64,000 nt of DNA from Bradyrhizobium sp. Ash2021 (GCF_031202265.1 NZ_CP100604.1:4756501-4820500); one strand, 5' to 3'. Shown: positions 43,429-51,549, counted from the first letter of the stretch. The notes: generated by a model not told the origin, from the letters alone. Numbers and translations are program-made.

Positions 43429-43461
43429 CTAGCCACCCTGAACGCTTATCGATGGATTCAT
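43429..43461 (-). CDS. Possible 10-codon leader peptide before the P-loop gene
   Basis: A strong ribosome site (GGGAGGGGG) precedes ATG 43461, which opens MNPSISVQGG and a TAG; the P-loop gene starts 6 bases after that stop. The best ribosome site of the region thus serves the mini-frame, and the big gene may be read by coupling. Length alone gives no proof. Confidence 0.3.
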   Translation of the reverse strand: MNPSISVQGG

Positions 43462-43629
43462 ATTTGCCCCCTCCCGTGCGTTTTCTTGGCCGGGTTGTAA
43501 CCCACTGTACACGCGCGCCGAAATCTACCTCAACAGTTAATTTGTTGACATGGCTAGGGAATTCTGGGGGGCCTACACAGACTTTCGAACTATTTCGAAG
43601 GATTCGCCTGGTTGGTCGCGGTGCGGGCG

Positions 43630-44790
43630 CTAGATAGCCCTCAGCAACCTTTGTGCCGCGCTCGCTACCGCATATCCAAGGAGGGGAGGGACGGCGTTGC
43701 CGACCTGCTTTAGCTGCTGTCGCTCGCTCCCAACGAAGACGAAACCATCGTGGAAGGACTGCAGCCTCGCCGCCTCGCGCACCGTAATCCAGCGGTCGTG
43801 AGTGGGATGAATCCACTCCGAGAGATCGCGCTGCATCTGCGCAAGAATGGTATAGGACGGCTCATCAGGATCGAGACGCCGCCACTTGTAAGGACGGGTG
43901 CCTTTCCACAGCGTGGCGGGGAGGGAATCTCCGCACATTCCGGGCTTCATTGCCCTGACTATGCGCTTTCGCCGCGCTTCGATACCCTTCGTGTGATGAT
44001 TGTGCAGCAAAGCCGCGCCGTCCAGGTTGGCGTTCTTCCAATGCTTGGAGATCAGCGGGCTTTCGCAGTCCAGCCGCATTGCCCGCTGGTAGTCGGACGG
44101 GATCTTTAGCCGAAGCTTTGGATATGGCAGCGTGCCGTCATCAAGCGATACCCTTCGGGGAAGATCCGAGATCGCCTCCCGTACGGTTATCTCGCGCTCG
44201 CTTTGGTTAGCGGAGAGATGCCGATTAAAGAGGACCGCCAGGTCGGTTGGCGACGCAAGGTCGTTACGGGTCCCGACGAAAAAGACCCGTCGGCGGTGCT
44301 GCGGGACGCCGTATTCAGACGCTGTTAGAGGGACGAGGATGGTGTTGTGATATCCGGCCCCCTTGAGCGCAGAAAAAATCAGGTCCCGGAAATGGCCGTT
44401 TTTCATGGCCACCATGTTCGGAACGTTTTCCATTATGAACGCCTTTGGCTTCAGCGCCTTCAGCACTCTGGCGAATTCGAGATAGAGGAGATTTCTCGGG
44501 TCCTTTAGGTCTCGCGGCCCAATCTGGCTAAATCCTTGACAGGGCGGCCCGCCGTAAACTAGGTCCACGCCGCCATCAATGAGCTCACGTTTCGACGGGA
44601 CGCCCGGCTGCGCATCGATCAGAAAGCGCGTCACGTCACCCCGAAACATCGGTACTTTGGGAAAATTCGCGCTGTGCGTCCGGATCGCGTATCCATCCAT
44701 TTCGACCGCGCACACGACTTTGAAGCCCGCGAGGCGAACCCCCTCGCAGAAGCCGCCGGCACCACTAAACAAAGAGACCGCGGTGGGCAT
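43630..44790 (-). CDS. DNA (cytosine-5-)-methyltransferase (DruM position)
   Basis: 386 aa with all main C5-methyltransferase motifs: I FSGAGGFCEGVRLAG, IV GGPPCQGFSQIG with catalytic Cys (near residue 82), VI MENVPNM, VIII QHRRRVFFVGTR, then a target-recognition region (about residues 190-300) and X KQVGNAVPPLLGYAVA. The enzyme methylates cytosine at C5 using S-adenosylmethionine; the target sequence cannot be read from the protein. It is the first gene of the minus-strand defence locus, 207 bp upstream of the P-loop gene, and pairs functionally with the Vsr gene at the far end. Confidence 0.93.
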   Translation of the reverse strand: MPTAVSLFSGAGGFCEGVRLAGFKVVCAVEMDGYAIRTHSANFPKVPMFRGDVTRFLIDAQPGVPSKRELIDGGVDLVYGGPPCQGFSQIGPRDLKDPRNLLYLEFARVLKALKPKAFIMENVPNMVAMKNGHFRDLIFSALKGAGYHNTILVPLTASEYGVPQHRRRVFFVGTRNDLASPTDLAVLFNRHLSANQSEREITVREAISDLPRRVSLDDGTLPYPKLRLKIPSDYQRAMRLDCESPLISKHWKNANLDGAALLHNHHTKGIEARRKRIVRAMKPGMCGDSLPATLWKGTRPYKWRRLDPDEPSYTILAQMQRDLSEWIHPTHDRWITVREAARLQSFHDGFVFVGSERQQLKQVGNAVPPLLGYAVASAAQRLLRAI

Positions 44791-45066
44791 ATCCCCTCAA
44801 ATCGACTGCCGTGACAAACTGGAAGCGCTTTCGACCAAGCTCAGGCCAAAGCCGGTAAGTGTCAACGAGAGCGGCCAGTGTTGTGAACCGCTTCTTTCGT
44901 TCGCGCTACTCGGAGTCGGTATTGATGGTTAATTCGGTCACTTCGTCATATCAATATGCCAGCGAGAGCAAGACTGGGTCTTGGACAGACTCTCGCGAAC
45001 GTCGCAATGAAAGAATCAGATGATTGTCACTATGGACGAGGTGTCATCAAGGCGGTGGACTTAGGC

Positions 45067-45180
45067 TCAGCGAATCGGTCGGCGGTCCAATGGCACCTCG
45101 CCGTCATCTAGTTTGAGTTGTGTGCCGTACCTGACATAACTTATCTTGTCCGTCATCATCGAGCCGCCATCGGCAACCAT
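45067..45180 (-). CDS. 37-aa mini-protein, tentative
   Basis: ATG 45180 to TGA 45067-45069 reads MVADGGSMMTDKISYVRYGT then QLKLDDGEVPLDRRPIR. Composition is protein-like, but no relative is known to me and the ribosome site is weak. Overlapping the start codons on the other strand, it may be chance. Confidence 0.25.
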   Translation of the reverse strand: MVADGGSMMTDKISYVRYGTQLKLDDGEVPLDRRPIR

Positions 45181-45230
45181 CGGTGACTGAGAGTGCTTCA
45201 TGCTCCCGCCTAATCCATGCGGCGCGATTC

Positions 45231-45404
45231 ATGAATAAGCACGACCCTGAGTTTAAGGCGGTCCAGCCGACCCGAGCAGAGCTTGCGTGGTACATCACGC
45301 TTGCCGAGAGGCCGATTAATCACAATCCGGGCGAGCCGATAGCAGCGCGACTTACAAAAGCCGCCGCCGAGCTAGCTGAGAAGCTAAACGAGACAAAAGA
45401 CTAA
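45231..45404 (+). CDS. 57-aa mini-protein followed by class I terminator
   Basis: Start set at ATG 45231 (MNKHDPEFKAVQPTRAELAW); the frame is open to 45183. It continues YITLAERPINHNPGEPIAAR and LTKAAAELAEKLNETKD, a soluble, probably helical peptide. The same hairpin that ends two other mini-genes starts at its stop codon, which supports a real gene. Confidence 0.5.
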   Translation: MNKHDPEFKAVQPTRAELAWYITLAERPINHNPGEPIAARLTKAAAELAEKLNETKD

Positions 45405-45424
45405 GCCCGCCTCAGTTGGCGGCC
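45405..45424 (+). terminator. Hairpin terminator, class I
   Basis: GCCCGCC ... GGCGGCC with TCAGTT loop, immediately after the stop codon. Confidence 0.55.
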
Positions 45425-45454
45425 TCCATCATGTCGGCCAATGGTGGCACGGCA

Positions 45455-46116
45455 TCAGGCTGCTTGCACGTCTTCCTTATCCGCGCCACGTGCGACGATC
45501 TTCAGCGCGTCATCCGGCAACGGCCGCTGCAGCGCCTTTGCCTCGTCCCACGGCGCGCGCATCCAGACATCGCGCTCTTCGTCGGTCGTCAGGATCACCG
45601 GCATCGCCTTCGGGTGGATCGGTTCGACCACCGCGTTCGGCGTCGTCGTCAGGAAACCGAAGACGAGGTGAGGGCCGGGGACCGGCTTGGACTTGGTGCC
45701 CCGGTCGCCCTTGAACTCAGTCCAGATGCCGGCGAAGGCAGCCAGCGGCCGGTCGTCGTTGAGTGCGAACCAGACCACGTCCTTCTTCTTGGTCTCCGGG
45801 TTCGGCTCTGGCGCATACTCAGCGAAGCTGTTGAACGGGACCAGGCACCGGTTCTCAGGCTTCAGCCAGCCGCGCCAGTGCGGCGACGACGTGTTGCGGA
45901 TGTTGGTGACAGGTGGTCCGCCGAACTTCGGTGGCGGCGGCATTCCCCAGCGCATCAGCGTCAGTTCGCGCTCCTCGCCGACGTCGCGCAGCACTGGCGC
46001 GGGATAGTCGGGAAACACGCGGGCATAGGCTGCAGGTTGCCGACATAGCGATTGATCACGCGAAACAGGGCGCGAATCTCCTCCTGGTTGGTGGTGATCG
46101 AGTAGAGATTGCACAT
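45455..46116 (-). pseudogene. SRAP (YedK/HMCES-like) gene, 1-bp deletion near the 5' end
   Basis: ATG 46116 reads [20 protein letters not shown] and [13 protein letters not shown], then a missing base near 46020 breaks the frame. From [11 protein letters not shown] onward the normal frame runs to TGA 45455-45457 with [40 protein letters not shown] and [20 protein letters not shown]. Span 662 nt is one base short of 221 codons. An in-frame upstream start could still give a protein but without the catalytic Cys2. This copy should be inactive. Confidence 0.85.
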
Positions 46117-46207
46117 CGAACCGGACGTGCCCGACTAAGGCATCCGGCTCCCGGACAAAACTTCACGCCTTCACCCACGGCACGTCGTGCCCAAGCCTGC
46201 TCAGGCG

Positions 46208-46657
46208 TCAGTCTTCCGAACGGGGATGCCGCGGCTGCCAAGCTAATTGTAGCAAGGTCGCTGCGGGACGTCGGCCCGCTTTGACGCATTTGCGGCAGCG
46301 CAGCCGACTGGAGAGATCATGCACGAAAGTGGTCGGCGGGTGCTTCATCGCCGCGAGGTCGACGTCGCTTGCCGTCTTGCATCGTGCGCACTGGATCTCC
46401 AGCCAGGGAAAGCCGCCGTTGACGGCCTAGTCGATCGTTGGTGACGGATCGATCGGCTCGCCGTCGCTCCACATCCGCTCGTTCCAGCTTTCGCAGAGCA
46501 GCTTGTCGGCCTGCTGGATCATCGCTTCGCCCTTTGCCCGCATCTCGGCCGACTGCGTGGCCAGGATGCGGGTCATGGCGCGCGCCTTGCCGAGCTCCTT
46601 GTTCAAAGCCTTCCGGTCGCCGCCCGAAAGGGGCGTGGGATGATATTTCGGGGCCAT
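46208..46657 (-). pseudogene. 149-codon zinc-ribbon protein gene interrupted by an in-frame amber codon
   Basis: ATG 46657 gives MAPKYHPTPLSGGDRKALNK, then ARAMTRILATQSAEMRAKGE and ends at codon 77 TAG (46427-46429). In the same frame after the stop: AVNGGFPWLEIQCARCKTAS, DVDLAAMKHPPTTFVHDLSS, RLRCRKCVKAGRRPA and a TGA at 46208-46210. Together these look like one protein with a CxxC ... CxxC ribbon. A CAG to TAG change would explain it. The truncated 76-aa N-terminal product may still be made. Confidence 0.65.
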
Positions 46658-46703
46658 CCGGACATCCAAGCGCAGTGAAGTCGCATCGGCAGCCCTGAGC
46701 GAT

Positions 46704-47450
46704 CTAGAGGTCGATCAAACCGCCGTCGACGAACAGTTCGGCGCCGGTGGTGTAGGTCGCATCGGCGGCGAGGTAGAGGGCCGCGGCGGCGACTTCGGCG
46801 ACGGTGCCGGTGCGGCCGAGCGGAATGCGGGTCTTGGCCCCCTCGATAAAGTTGTCCTTCTGAGCCGCCGTGAGGCCGCCTTTGTCGAGGATCGGGGTGA
46901 CGATCGGACCGGGGCTGATGGTGTTGACCCGGATGCCGCGCGGCGTCAGTTCCTTGGCGATAGTGCGGCCGAACGAACGCAGTGCCGCCTTGGTCGAACC
47001 ATAGACCGTGCTGCCCCCTAAGCCGCCGTTCGCGCCGGCCACCGAAGCGGTCAGGATGATCGCGCCGCCGTCCGGGATGACAGGGATGGCGTGCTTGACC
47101 AGGAAGAATGCGCCCTTGACGTTGATGTTGAACTGGCTGTCGTAAAAGGCCTCGTCGACCTGCGCGATCGGCGCGAGCTTGGCGATGCCGGCGTTGACGA
47201 ACAGGACGTCGATGCGGCCGTGTTTGCCCTTGACCTGGTCGACCAGGGCCTTGGTAGCGGCCACGTTGCCCGCGTCCGAGACCAGCACCTCGATCCCGGG
47301 GAGTGCCGCCTTGGCGGCTTCCACCGAGCGCTCGCTGGAGCCGGTAACGACCACCGTCGCACCTTCGGATTGAAAGAGTTTGGCGGTCTGCGCACCGATA
47401 CCGCTGGTGCCTCCGCTGATGAGAGCGATCTTGCCGTCGAGCTTGGCCAT
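46704..47450 (-). CDS. Short-chain dehydrogenase/reductase (SDR)
   Basis: 248 aa classical SDR. Cofactor motif SGGTSGIGAQTAK (TGxxxGxG), NAGIAKL, catalytic Ser in TASVAG, and YGSTKAALRS with Tyr/Lys (YxxxK as VYGSTKAA). The C-terminal FVDGGLIDL is usual. NADP(H) preference is suggested by the SSERSVEAAK region, weakly. Substrate unknown. Start at ATG 47450 (47453 also in frame). Stand-alone gene between the amber-interrupted gene and an SRAP fragment. Confidence 0.9.
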   Translation of the reverse strand: MAKLDGKIALISGGTSGIGAQTAKLFQSEGATVVVTGSSERSVEAAKAALPGIEVLVSDAGNVAATKALVDQVKGKHGRIDVLFVNAGIAKLAPIAQVDEAFYDSQFNINVKGAFFLVKHAIPVIPDGGAIILTASVAGANGGLGGSTVYGSTKAALRSFGRTIAKELTPRGIRVNTISPGPIVTPILDKGGLTAAQKDNFIEGAKTRIPLGRTGTVAEVAAAALYLAADATYTTGAELFVDGGLIDL

Positions 47451-47590
47451 CAAAGTTTCCTGACTGGAGTGGGTTGCTGTGCCCGAGAGAGATGGGGGCC
47501 CCTATGGCGCGAGCAATGGCGCCGGCGGCCGACTTTTGCCGAGCACTACTCCTCGAAACCCGGCCAGCACCCGTCATCTTCGTGTCTTCT

Positions 47591-47624
47591 CCTGGTTCGT
47601 GGTGATGGAGCAGAGATTGCACAT
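47591..47624 (-). pseudogene. SRAP 5' fragment (11 codons)
   Basis: ATG 47624 reads MCNLCSITTNQ and then stops matching. This is the conserved start of the SRAP family, with nothing further. It marks a fifth, deleted copy. Confidence 0.6.
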
Positions 47625-47774
47625 GGTTTGGCGTCCAACGCTCACGGCAGAGTGATTGTGCTGAGCGGATGGCGCGCCAGCCCGGGGGTATGGCATCGTC
47701 GACTATGACGGATTGTTAGAGCAGTGCCCGAGCATCTTTAGGCACGGCGAGCGGGTGGAATCGAGATCGAAGCT

Positions 47775-47794
47775 CCGCCGGTTTGCGCCGGCGG
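47775..47794 (+). terminator. Hairpin, class II
   Basis: CCGCCGG and CCGGCGG with a TTTGCG loop, then GTTTTCC. First of six class II hairpins between here and 53.4 kb. Confidence 0.5.
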
Positions 47795-47840
47795 GTTTTC
47801 CTTGTGGTGCTAGCGCCAGTAATACCGATAGGGCGGCGCG

Positions 47841-49257
47841 GAGCTATCGCCAATTTTTGGTGACGGCCTGATCAGTCAGGCGGCGGCGGTTGCGGGCTGA
47901 GGGGCGGCCAGCTTGGCGGTGACCTCGATCCCGTCGGTGAATTTCACACCGAGAATGATCTTTGGCAAGTGTGCATGTCCGTCGAGCCGTCGCCAGGATC
48001 GTTGCGCCCCTTCGACCAGCTTGAATACCATGGCGAGAGCGGTCTTGTTTGAGAGGCAGCCTTTCGATCGGATCGTGCGGTGGCGGACGGTCGCGAAAGT
48101 GCTTTCAATCGGGTTGGTGGTGCGCAGGTGCTTCCAATGCTCGGCCGGGAAGTCGTAGAAGGCGAGCAGCAGGTCGCGATCCTTCGTCAGACAATCGACG
48201 GCCTTCTGGTATTTCGGCGTGTAGCTTTCGATGAAGGCGTCGAAGGCGACTTCGGCATTGGCCTTGGTCTCGGCCATCCAGATTTCCTGCAGCGCCCGCT
48301 TGGCCTTTGGTTGCACACTCTTGGGTAATTTGCCCAGCACGTTCGCCGTCTTGTGCACCCAACAGCGCTGCTCGCGTGCTTTCGGCCAGACCTCGCCGGC
48401 CGCTTTCCAGAAGCCGAGCGCGCCGTCGGCGATCATCAGCTCGGGCCGGGCATCGAGCCCGCATCGCTTCAGATCCAGCAGCAGATCGCGCCAATCCTGC
48501 GCACTTTCCCGAGCGCCATCGGTGAACCCGACGAGCTCTTTCTTGCCCTCGGGCGTCGCGCCGATCAGCACCAGGATGCACTGCTTTTCATCTTCCAGCC
48601 GCGCCTCGAGGTGGATGCCGTCCGCCCAGACGTACACGTAGCGCTTGCCCGACAAATCACGCTTGCGCCACTGGGCATGATCATCCTGCCAGCCGTCCTT
48701 CAGGCGGCCGATGGCGCTGGCCGAGAGGCCGGGCGCATCCTTGCCGAGCAAGGCCGCCAGAGCGTCCGAGAAATCGCCGGTCGAGATGCCCTTCAGGTAG
48801 AGGATCGGTAGCAGCGTCTCGATCGACTTCGAGCGGCGCATATAGGGCGGCAAGATCGATGGCGAGAAGCGGATGCGGCGGGGATCGCCGGCTGCGGCCT
48901 CGCGATCGCGCACGCGGGGCTGGCGCACCGGGACCGCGCCGATGCCCGTCATCACCTCGCGCTCGGGCAGATGACCGTGGCGCACCACGCGTTGGTGGCC
49001 ATCCTCGGTCTTCAAATCGGCATGCTTGGAAAGAAACCCGGCGACCTCGGCCTCCACCGCCTGGGCGAGAAGGGCACGCGCCCCATCGCGCAAAATGTCG
49101 GTGAGTTGGTCGCTGAAAGTTCCTGGCTGAATCAGTTTTACGACGGTATCCTTAGACACGGCATATCGCTCCTTTGGTGGAGAAGTGGAGGCGTTGAACA
49201 CCCCCACGATATGCCGCCTTCCCGATTCACGCCGTCACCAACTTTGGGCCATAGCTC
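47841..49257 (-). mobile_element. Intact IS256-family insertion sequence
   Basis: 1417 bp. Both ends start GAGCTAT and share GGTGACGGC further in, as imperfect inverted repeats of about 32 bp. It is flanked by a perfect 9-bp duplication GGCGGCGCG at 47832-47840 and 49258-49266, in the 8-9 bp range known for IS256. The clean duplication and intact transposase point to a recent insertion. Confidence 0.88.
47876..49159 (-). CDS. IS256-family transposase
   Basis: 427 aa from GTG 49159 (VSKDTVVKLIQPGTFSDQLT); a longer frame to 49207 lacks support. Mutator-type DDE transposase: YVWADGIHLEARLEDEKQCI (first Asp), LVLIGATPEGKKELVGFTDG, MIADGALGFWKAAGEVWPKA (second Asp), RCWVHKTANVLGKLP and RTTNPIESTFATVRHRT (Glu). 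The frame is unbroken, so the protein should be active. Confidence 0.93.
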   Translation of the reverse strand: MSKDTVVKLIQPGTFSDQLTDILRDGARALLAQAVEAEVAGFLSKHADLKTEDGHQRVVRHGHLPEREVMTGIGAVPVRQPRVRDREAAAGDPRRIRFSPSILPPYMRRSKSIETLLPILYLKGISTGDFSDALAALLGKDAPGLSASAIGRLKDGWQDDHAQWRKRDLSGKRYVYVWADGIHLEARLEDEKQCILVLIGATPEGKKELVGFTDGARESAQDWRDLLLDLKRCGLDARPELMIADGALGFWKAAGEVWPKAREQRCWVHKTANVLGKLPKSVQPKAKRALQEIWMAETKANAEVAFDAFIESYTPKYQKAVDCLTKDRDLLLAFYDFPAEHWKHLRTTNPIESTFATVRHRTIRSKGCLSNKTALAMVFKLVEGAQRSWRRLDGHAHLPKIILGVKFTDGIEVTAKLAAPQPATAAA

Positions 49258-49671
49258 GGCGGCGCGCATACCGATGCTGAGCCGAAGCGGTACGGCAGGG
49301 GATCATAGCCAATTGTTAAGTACGCTGTTCTGACACTCCGATAGCGCCTGTGATGAATAATGCGGGTCGGGCCACGCCATGTGCACGCGCACCGTTGCCG
49401 GGAGCTGATCTCGGATGCCAAACTTTCATGCGGCTTCAGCTGATCAGCAGATGCTCGATCCGCGAGGATGCAGAGCGCACTAAAGGCGAGAATCGACAAG
49501 AGGCGAAACATGGCCAAATCTTTCCGGGCCCCGACTGAAAACTGCGCAAAGATGGGTAAGTTCCTGGGGATCGCACTCGCCAACGGCCCGCCGGCTCACC
49601 CCGGCGGTACGGCCTATGATGACAAGTTTCCGCCCGTGTGTATCCTTTCCACACGCGGAGCTTGATTCGTC

Positions 49672-49776
49672 ATGCTGGAAGCCATTCTTCTATTGATGGG
49701 AATTGGAGCCGCAGCCCTGCTGCTGATTGCGTTCTGGGGCTTCCACAAGTCAGGTGTCAGACACCCAAAAAGCTAA
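49672..49776 (+). CDS. 34-aa membrane micro-protein
   Basis: ATG 49672 to TAA 49774-49776: MLEAILLLMGIGAAALLLIA then FWGFHKSGVRHPKS. One hydrophobic helix and a basic tail (positive-inside). GGAG lies 13 bases upstream, slightly far. Function unknown. Confidence 0.4.
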   Translation: MLEAILLLMGIGAAALLLIAFWGFHKSGVRHPKS

Positions 49777-49846
49777 GCCGTGCATATGCGGAGCAATTGT
49801 CTCCCCGCCCGCGTGTCACCGAACGCGCGTCGCGCCGCGCTGACGA

Positions 49847-49936
49847 CTAGCCGTTCCGATAGGCATCCAACGCGTGAGCGGCCAAGAGGGCAAGACCGAT
49901 CAGCCCTAGGACTATTGCGAAGGCCTCAATCATCAT
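49847..49936 (-). CDS. 29-aa membrane micro-protein
   Basis: ATG 49936 (or 49933) with a perfect AGGAGG upstream; TAG at 49847-49849. The peptide MMIEAFAIVLGLIGLALLAA then HALDAYRNG is a single hydrophobic helix with a polar end. The strong ribosome site is the main support. Confidence 0.5.
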   Translation of the reverse strand: MMIEAFAIVLGLIGLALLAAHALDAYRNG

Positions 49937-50149
49937 TACGCCTCCTGTTGCGCCATCTTGCGAGTAGCTAACGCGTGACGGCTTCCAATCAGATCGAAGA
50001 TGAATTTGTCTCGGAAAGACACGCCACCGGGATCAAAATAGGCCGCCCGGCGGCGCTTATTCCTGAACTGGGACACTGAAATCCCCAGCCTCCCTAGTAC
50101 TGCAACGCGCATACCAAGCGGTCATGACACGGCCGTGCCCATGCGCGCT

Positions 50150-50540
50150 GGCTCAAATAGCGGCCTGATATCGGCGCCGCGGTGCCCGCAAGCCTGGGTA
50201 GTGGGTCAATTTGATTGTGGCGGGTTTCAGGGCTGGAAAACGGGCCGGGTGGGGCTCATATTCGACGGATGGAAAAAACTATCGCTTTGTCCATCATTGC
50301 GGCGTTTGTCGTTTTTGTCGCGGTCTATGGGATGATGGCATGGAAGAGACCCGGCAAATGACCCCATAGCCGAAGGCACGACCCTGATATCCAGGCCCGC
50401 GAAAGTCGAACCTGATCGGGCCAACGAGCGGCATCGATGACGACAGAATGCGTGCATTTGTAATCGCCGCAGAAGACGATGAGCCGGGTAGGGCCGGATT
50501 CCCGCATTTCCCCGAGAGTGATTTTCAGTTCGCGTGGCAT
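50150..50540 (-). pseudogene. Split copy of the repeated zinc-ribbon family
   Basis: ATG 50540 reads MPRELKITLGEMRESGPTRL, IVFCGDYKCTHSVVIDAARW and PDQVRLS, then the match breaks. The C-terminal piece QACGHRGADIRPLFE is found at about 50150-50198. The expected link DLEPKFTCK is missing and about 190 bp of other sequence, containing a plus-strand micro-gene, lies between. The intact relative is at 53419-53694. Confidence 0.6.
50269..50361 (+). CDS. 30-aa membrane micro-protein inside the split zinc-ribbon copy
   Basis: ATG 50269 to TGA 50359-50361: MEKTIALSIIAAFVVFVAVY then GMMAWKRPGK. One helix with a basic tail. Ribosome site is weak. Its position exactly in the gap of the split zinc-ribbon gene suggests it came with the inserted DNA. 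Confidence 0.4.
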   Translation: MEKTIALSIIAAFVVFVAVYGMMAWKRPGK

Positions 50541-51030
50541 GGGTGCAATTTTGCCAAGAATCGCCCGCACTTTGAATTAGCCATTCCAGGGGGAAGCCCA
50601 CGGGTTGGTAGGCCCGGCGTATGTCGTCCGGCAACGTCGTGCGTCGGGCCACTCAAATGCGCAATGCCGCCGGAGCGTAATATATTCGCCCAGCGGCATC
50701 GGCATTTCCTTGGTCGGGCCCTGAAATCCCGGCAGCATCAATTATGCACGCTGCATGCCAAGCCCAGATGACAGAACCGCCCCCAGCAACGGGCAGACCG
50801 TTCCTAAGGTTGGCGTTTGATTGCTCACAAAATCAAAGCCCGCCGGTTCACGCTGGCGGGCTGGTTTCCTTGTCACATGACCGTAACATATAGATTGCTA
50901 CGTTTGGCTGCTGGGGATTTGAGTGCCCGGCCGAGGAAATACCAGTGGGACCGAGCGATCATACTCCGGTTGGTGGCAGCTGTTTTGGGAATGCTTTAGT
51001 CCTGACCTCCAACCGCGGTGCATCACTCAC
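50541..51030. terminator. Intergenic stretch with class II hairpin at 50837-50862
   Basis: AGCCCGCC ... GGCGGGCT around GGTTCACGCT at 50837-50862, followed by GGTTTCC. No gene is recognised in the remaining sequence. Confidence 0.45.
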
Positions 51031-51213
51031 ATGCCTGAATCGTATACTCGTGCCGAGCCGTCTCAACTTTCGATCAAGCAGCATCGTTGCCCCAGGTGTC
51101 ACAACCACATGGTGCTGGCACGTATCGAATATCCCAACGGTTCCAACGTCCGAACGTTCGAATGTCTGCGGTGCGATCATGTGCAAAGAATGTTGGTCGA
51201 GTACGTGATGTGA
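51031..51213 (+). CDS. 60-aa zinc-ribbon mini-protein
   Basis: ATG 51031 (MPESYTRAEPSQLSIKQHRC). Zinc ribbon RCPRCHNHMVLARIEYPNGS and RTFECLRCDHVQRML, with two CxxC knuckles about 25 residues apart. The upstream extension to 50923 is rejected. Similar layout to the 55-aa peptide at 58848-59015. Nucleic-acid or protein binding is inferred from the fold only. Confidence 0.65.
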   Translation: MPESYTRAEPSQLSIKQHRCPRCHNHMVLARIEYPNGSNVRTFECLRCDHVQRMLVEYVM

Positions 51214-51252
51214 GTGGACGCCGGGTGTGGGTGCATCCGGACGAGAGGTGAG

Positions 51253-51274
51253 GGCGCCGGTTCACGCCAGCGGG
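51253..51274 (+). terminator. Hairpin, class II
   Basis: CGCCGG ... CCAGCG around TTCACG, followed by GGTTTTCC. Confidence 0.45.
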
Positions 51275-51340
51275 TTTTCCTTGCGGTGTACTGCATTAGC
51301 GACCTAGGCTGTCGCCCTTGCTTCAAAAGGGAGAGCGGAC

Positions 51341-51544
51341 GTGGCGACAGGTATTGTAAAGTGGTTCAACGCGACTAAGGGGTTTGGTTTTATTCAACCC
51401 GACAGCGGCGGCAAAGACGTATTCGTGCACATCTCGGCGGTGGAAAAAGCCGGTCTGAGCAGTCTCAATGAGGGCGCCAAGGTGAGCTACGAAGAAATGA
51501 GCAGCCGGGGCAAAACATCTGCGGAAAATCTGAGAGTCGGATAA
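51341..51544 (+). CDS. cspA: Cold-shock-domain protein (CspA family)
   Basis: 67 aa from GTG 51341 with AGGGAGAG upstream. Complete cold-shock domain: [20 protein letters not shown] (RNP1 KGFGFI) and [20 protein letters not shown] (RNP2 VFVHI), then [20 protein letters not shown]. Binds single-stranded RNA/DNA and acts as an RNA chaperone in the cytoplasm. A class II hairpin follows the stop. Confidence 0.93.
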   Translation: MATGIVKWFNATKGFGFIQPDSGGKDVFVHISAVEKAGLSSLNEGAKVSYEEMSSRGKTSAENLRVG

Positions 51545-51549
51545 ATTCA

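Larger units (their letters stand above)
47810..49511 (-). pseudogene. Small secreted-protein gene interrupted near its 3' end by an IS256 element
   Basis: ATG 49511 begins a signal peptide (MFRLLSILAFSALCILADRA, cleavage near ASA) and a mature part with RCACTWRGPTRIIHHRRYRS and RTAYLTIGYDPLPYRFGSAS, VCAPP. At 49257 the IS begins. Removing the IS and one copy of the 9-bp duplication restores the frame across the junction to PYRYYWR and TAG at 47810-47812, a 91-aa protein with an aromatic end. At present the gene reads into the IS and ends SYGPKLVTA. Function unknown. Confidence 0.8.

Noticed and set aside
42137..43816. 559-codon minus-strand frame over the start of the 1363-aa gene
   Set aside because: Arg-rich shadow; the in-register frame has the P-loop and overlaps correctly with the next gene.
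31213..44790. DISARM or BREX system
   Set aside because: DISARM also has a DUF1998 protein and methyltransferase but needs a PLD (DrmC) and separate DrmA/DrmB; BREX needs PglZ, BrxC and PglX. None is seen.
46603..47622. 339-codon minus-strand frame
   Set aside because: Shadow of the SDR gene in another frame (Arg/Gly-rich), although its first codons overlap an SRAP fragment.
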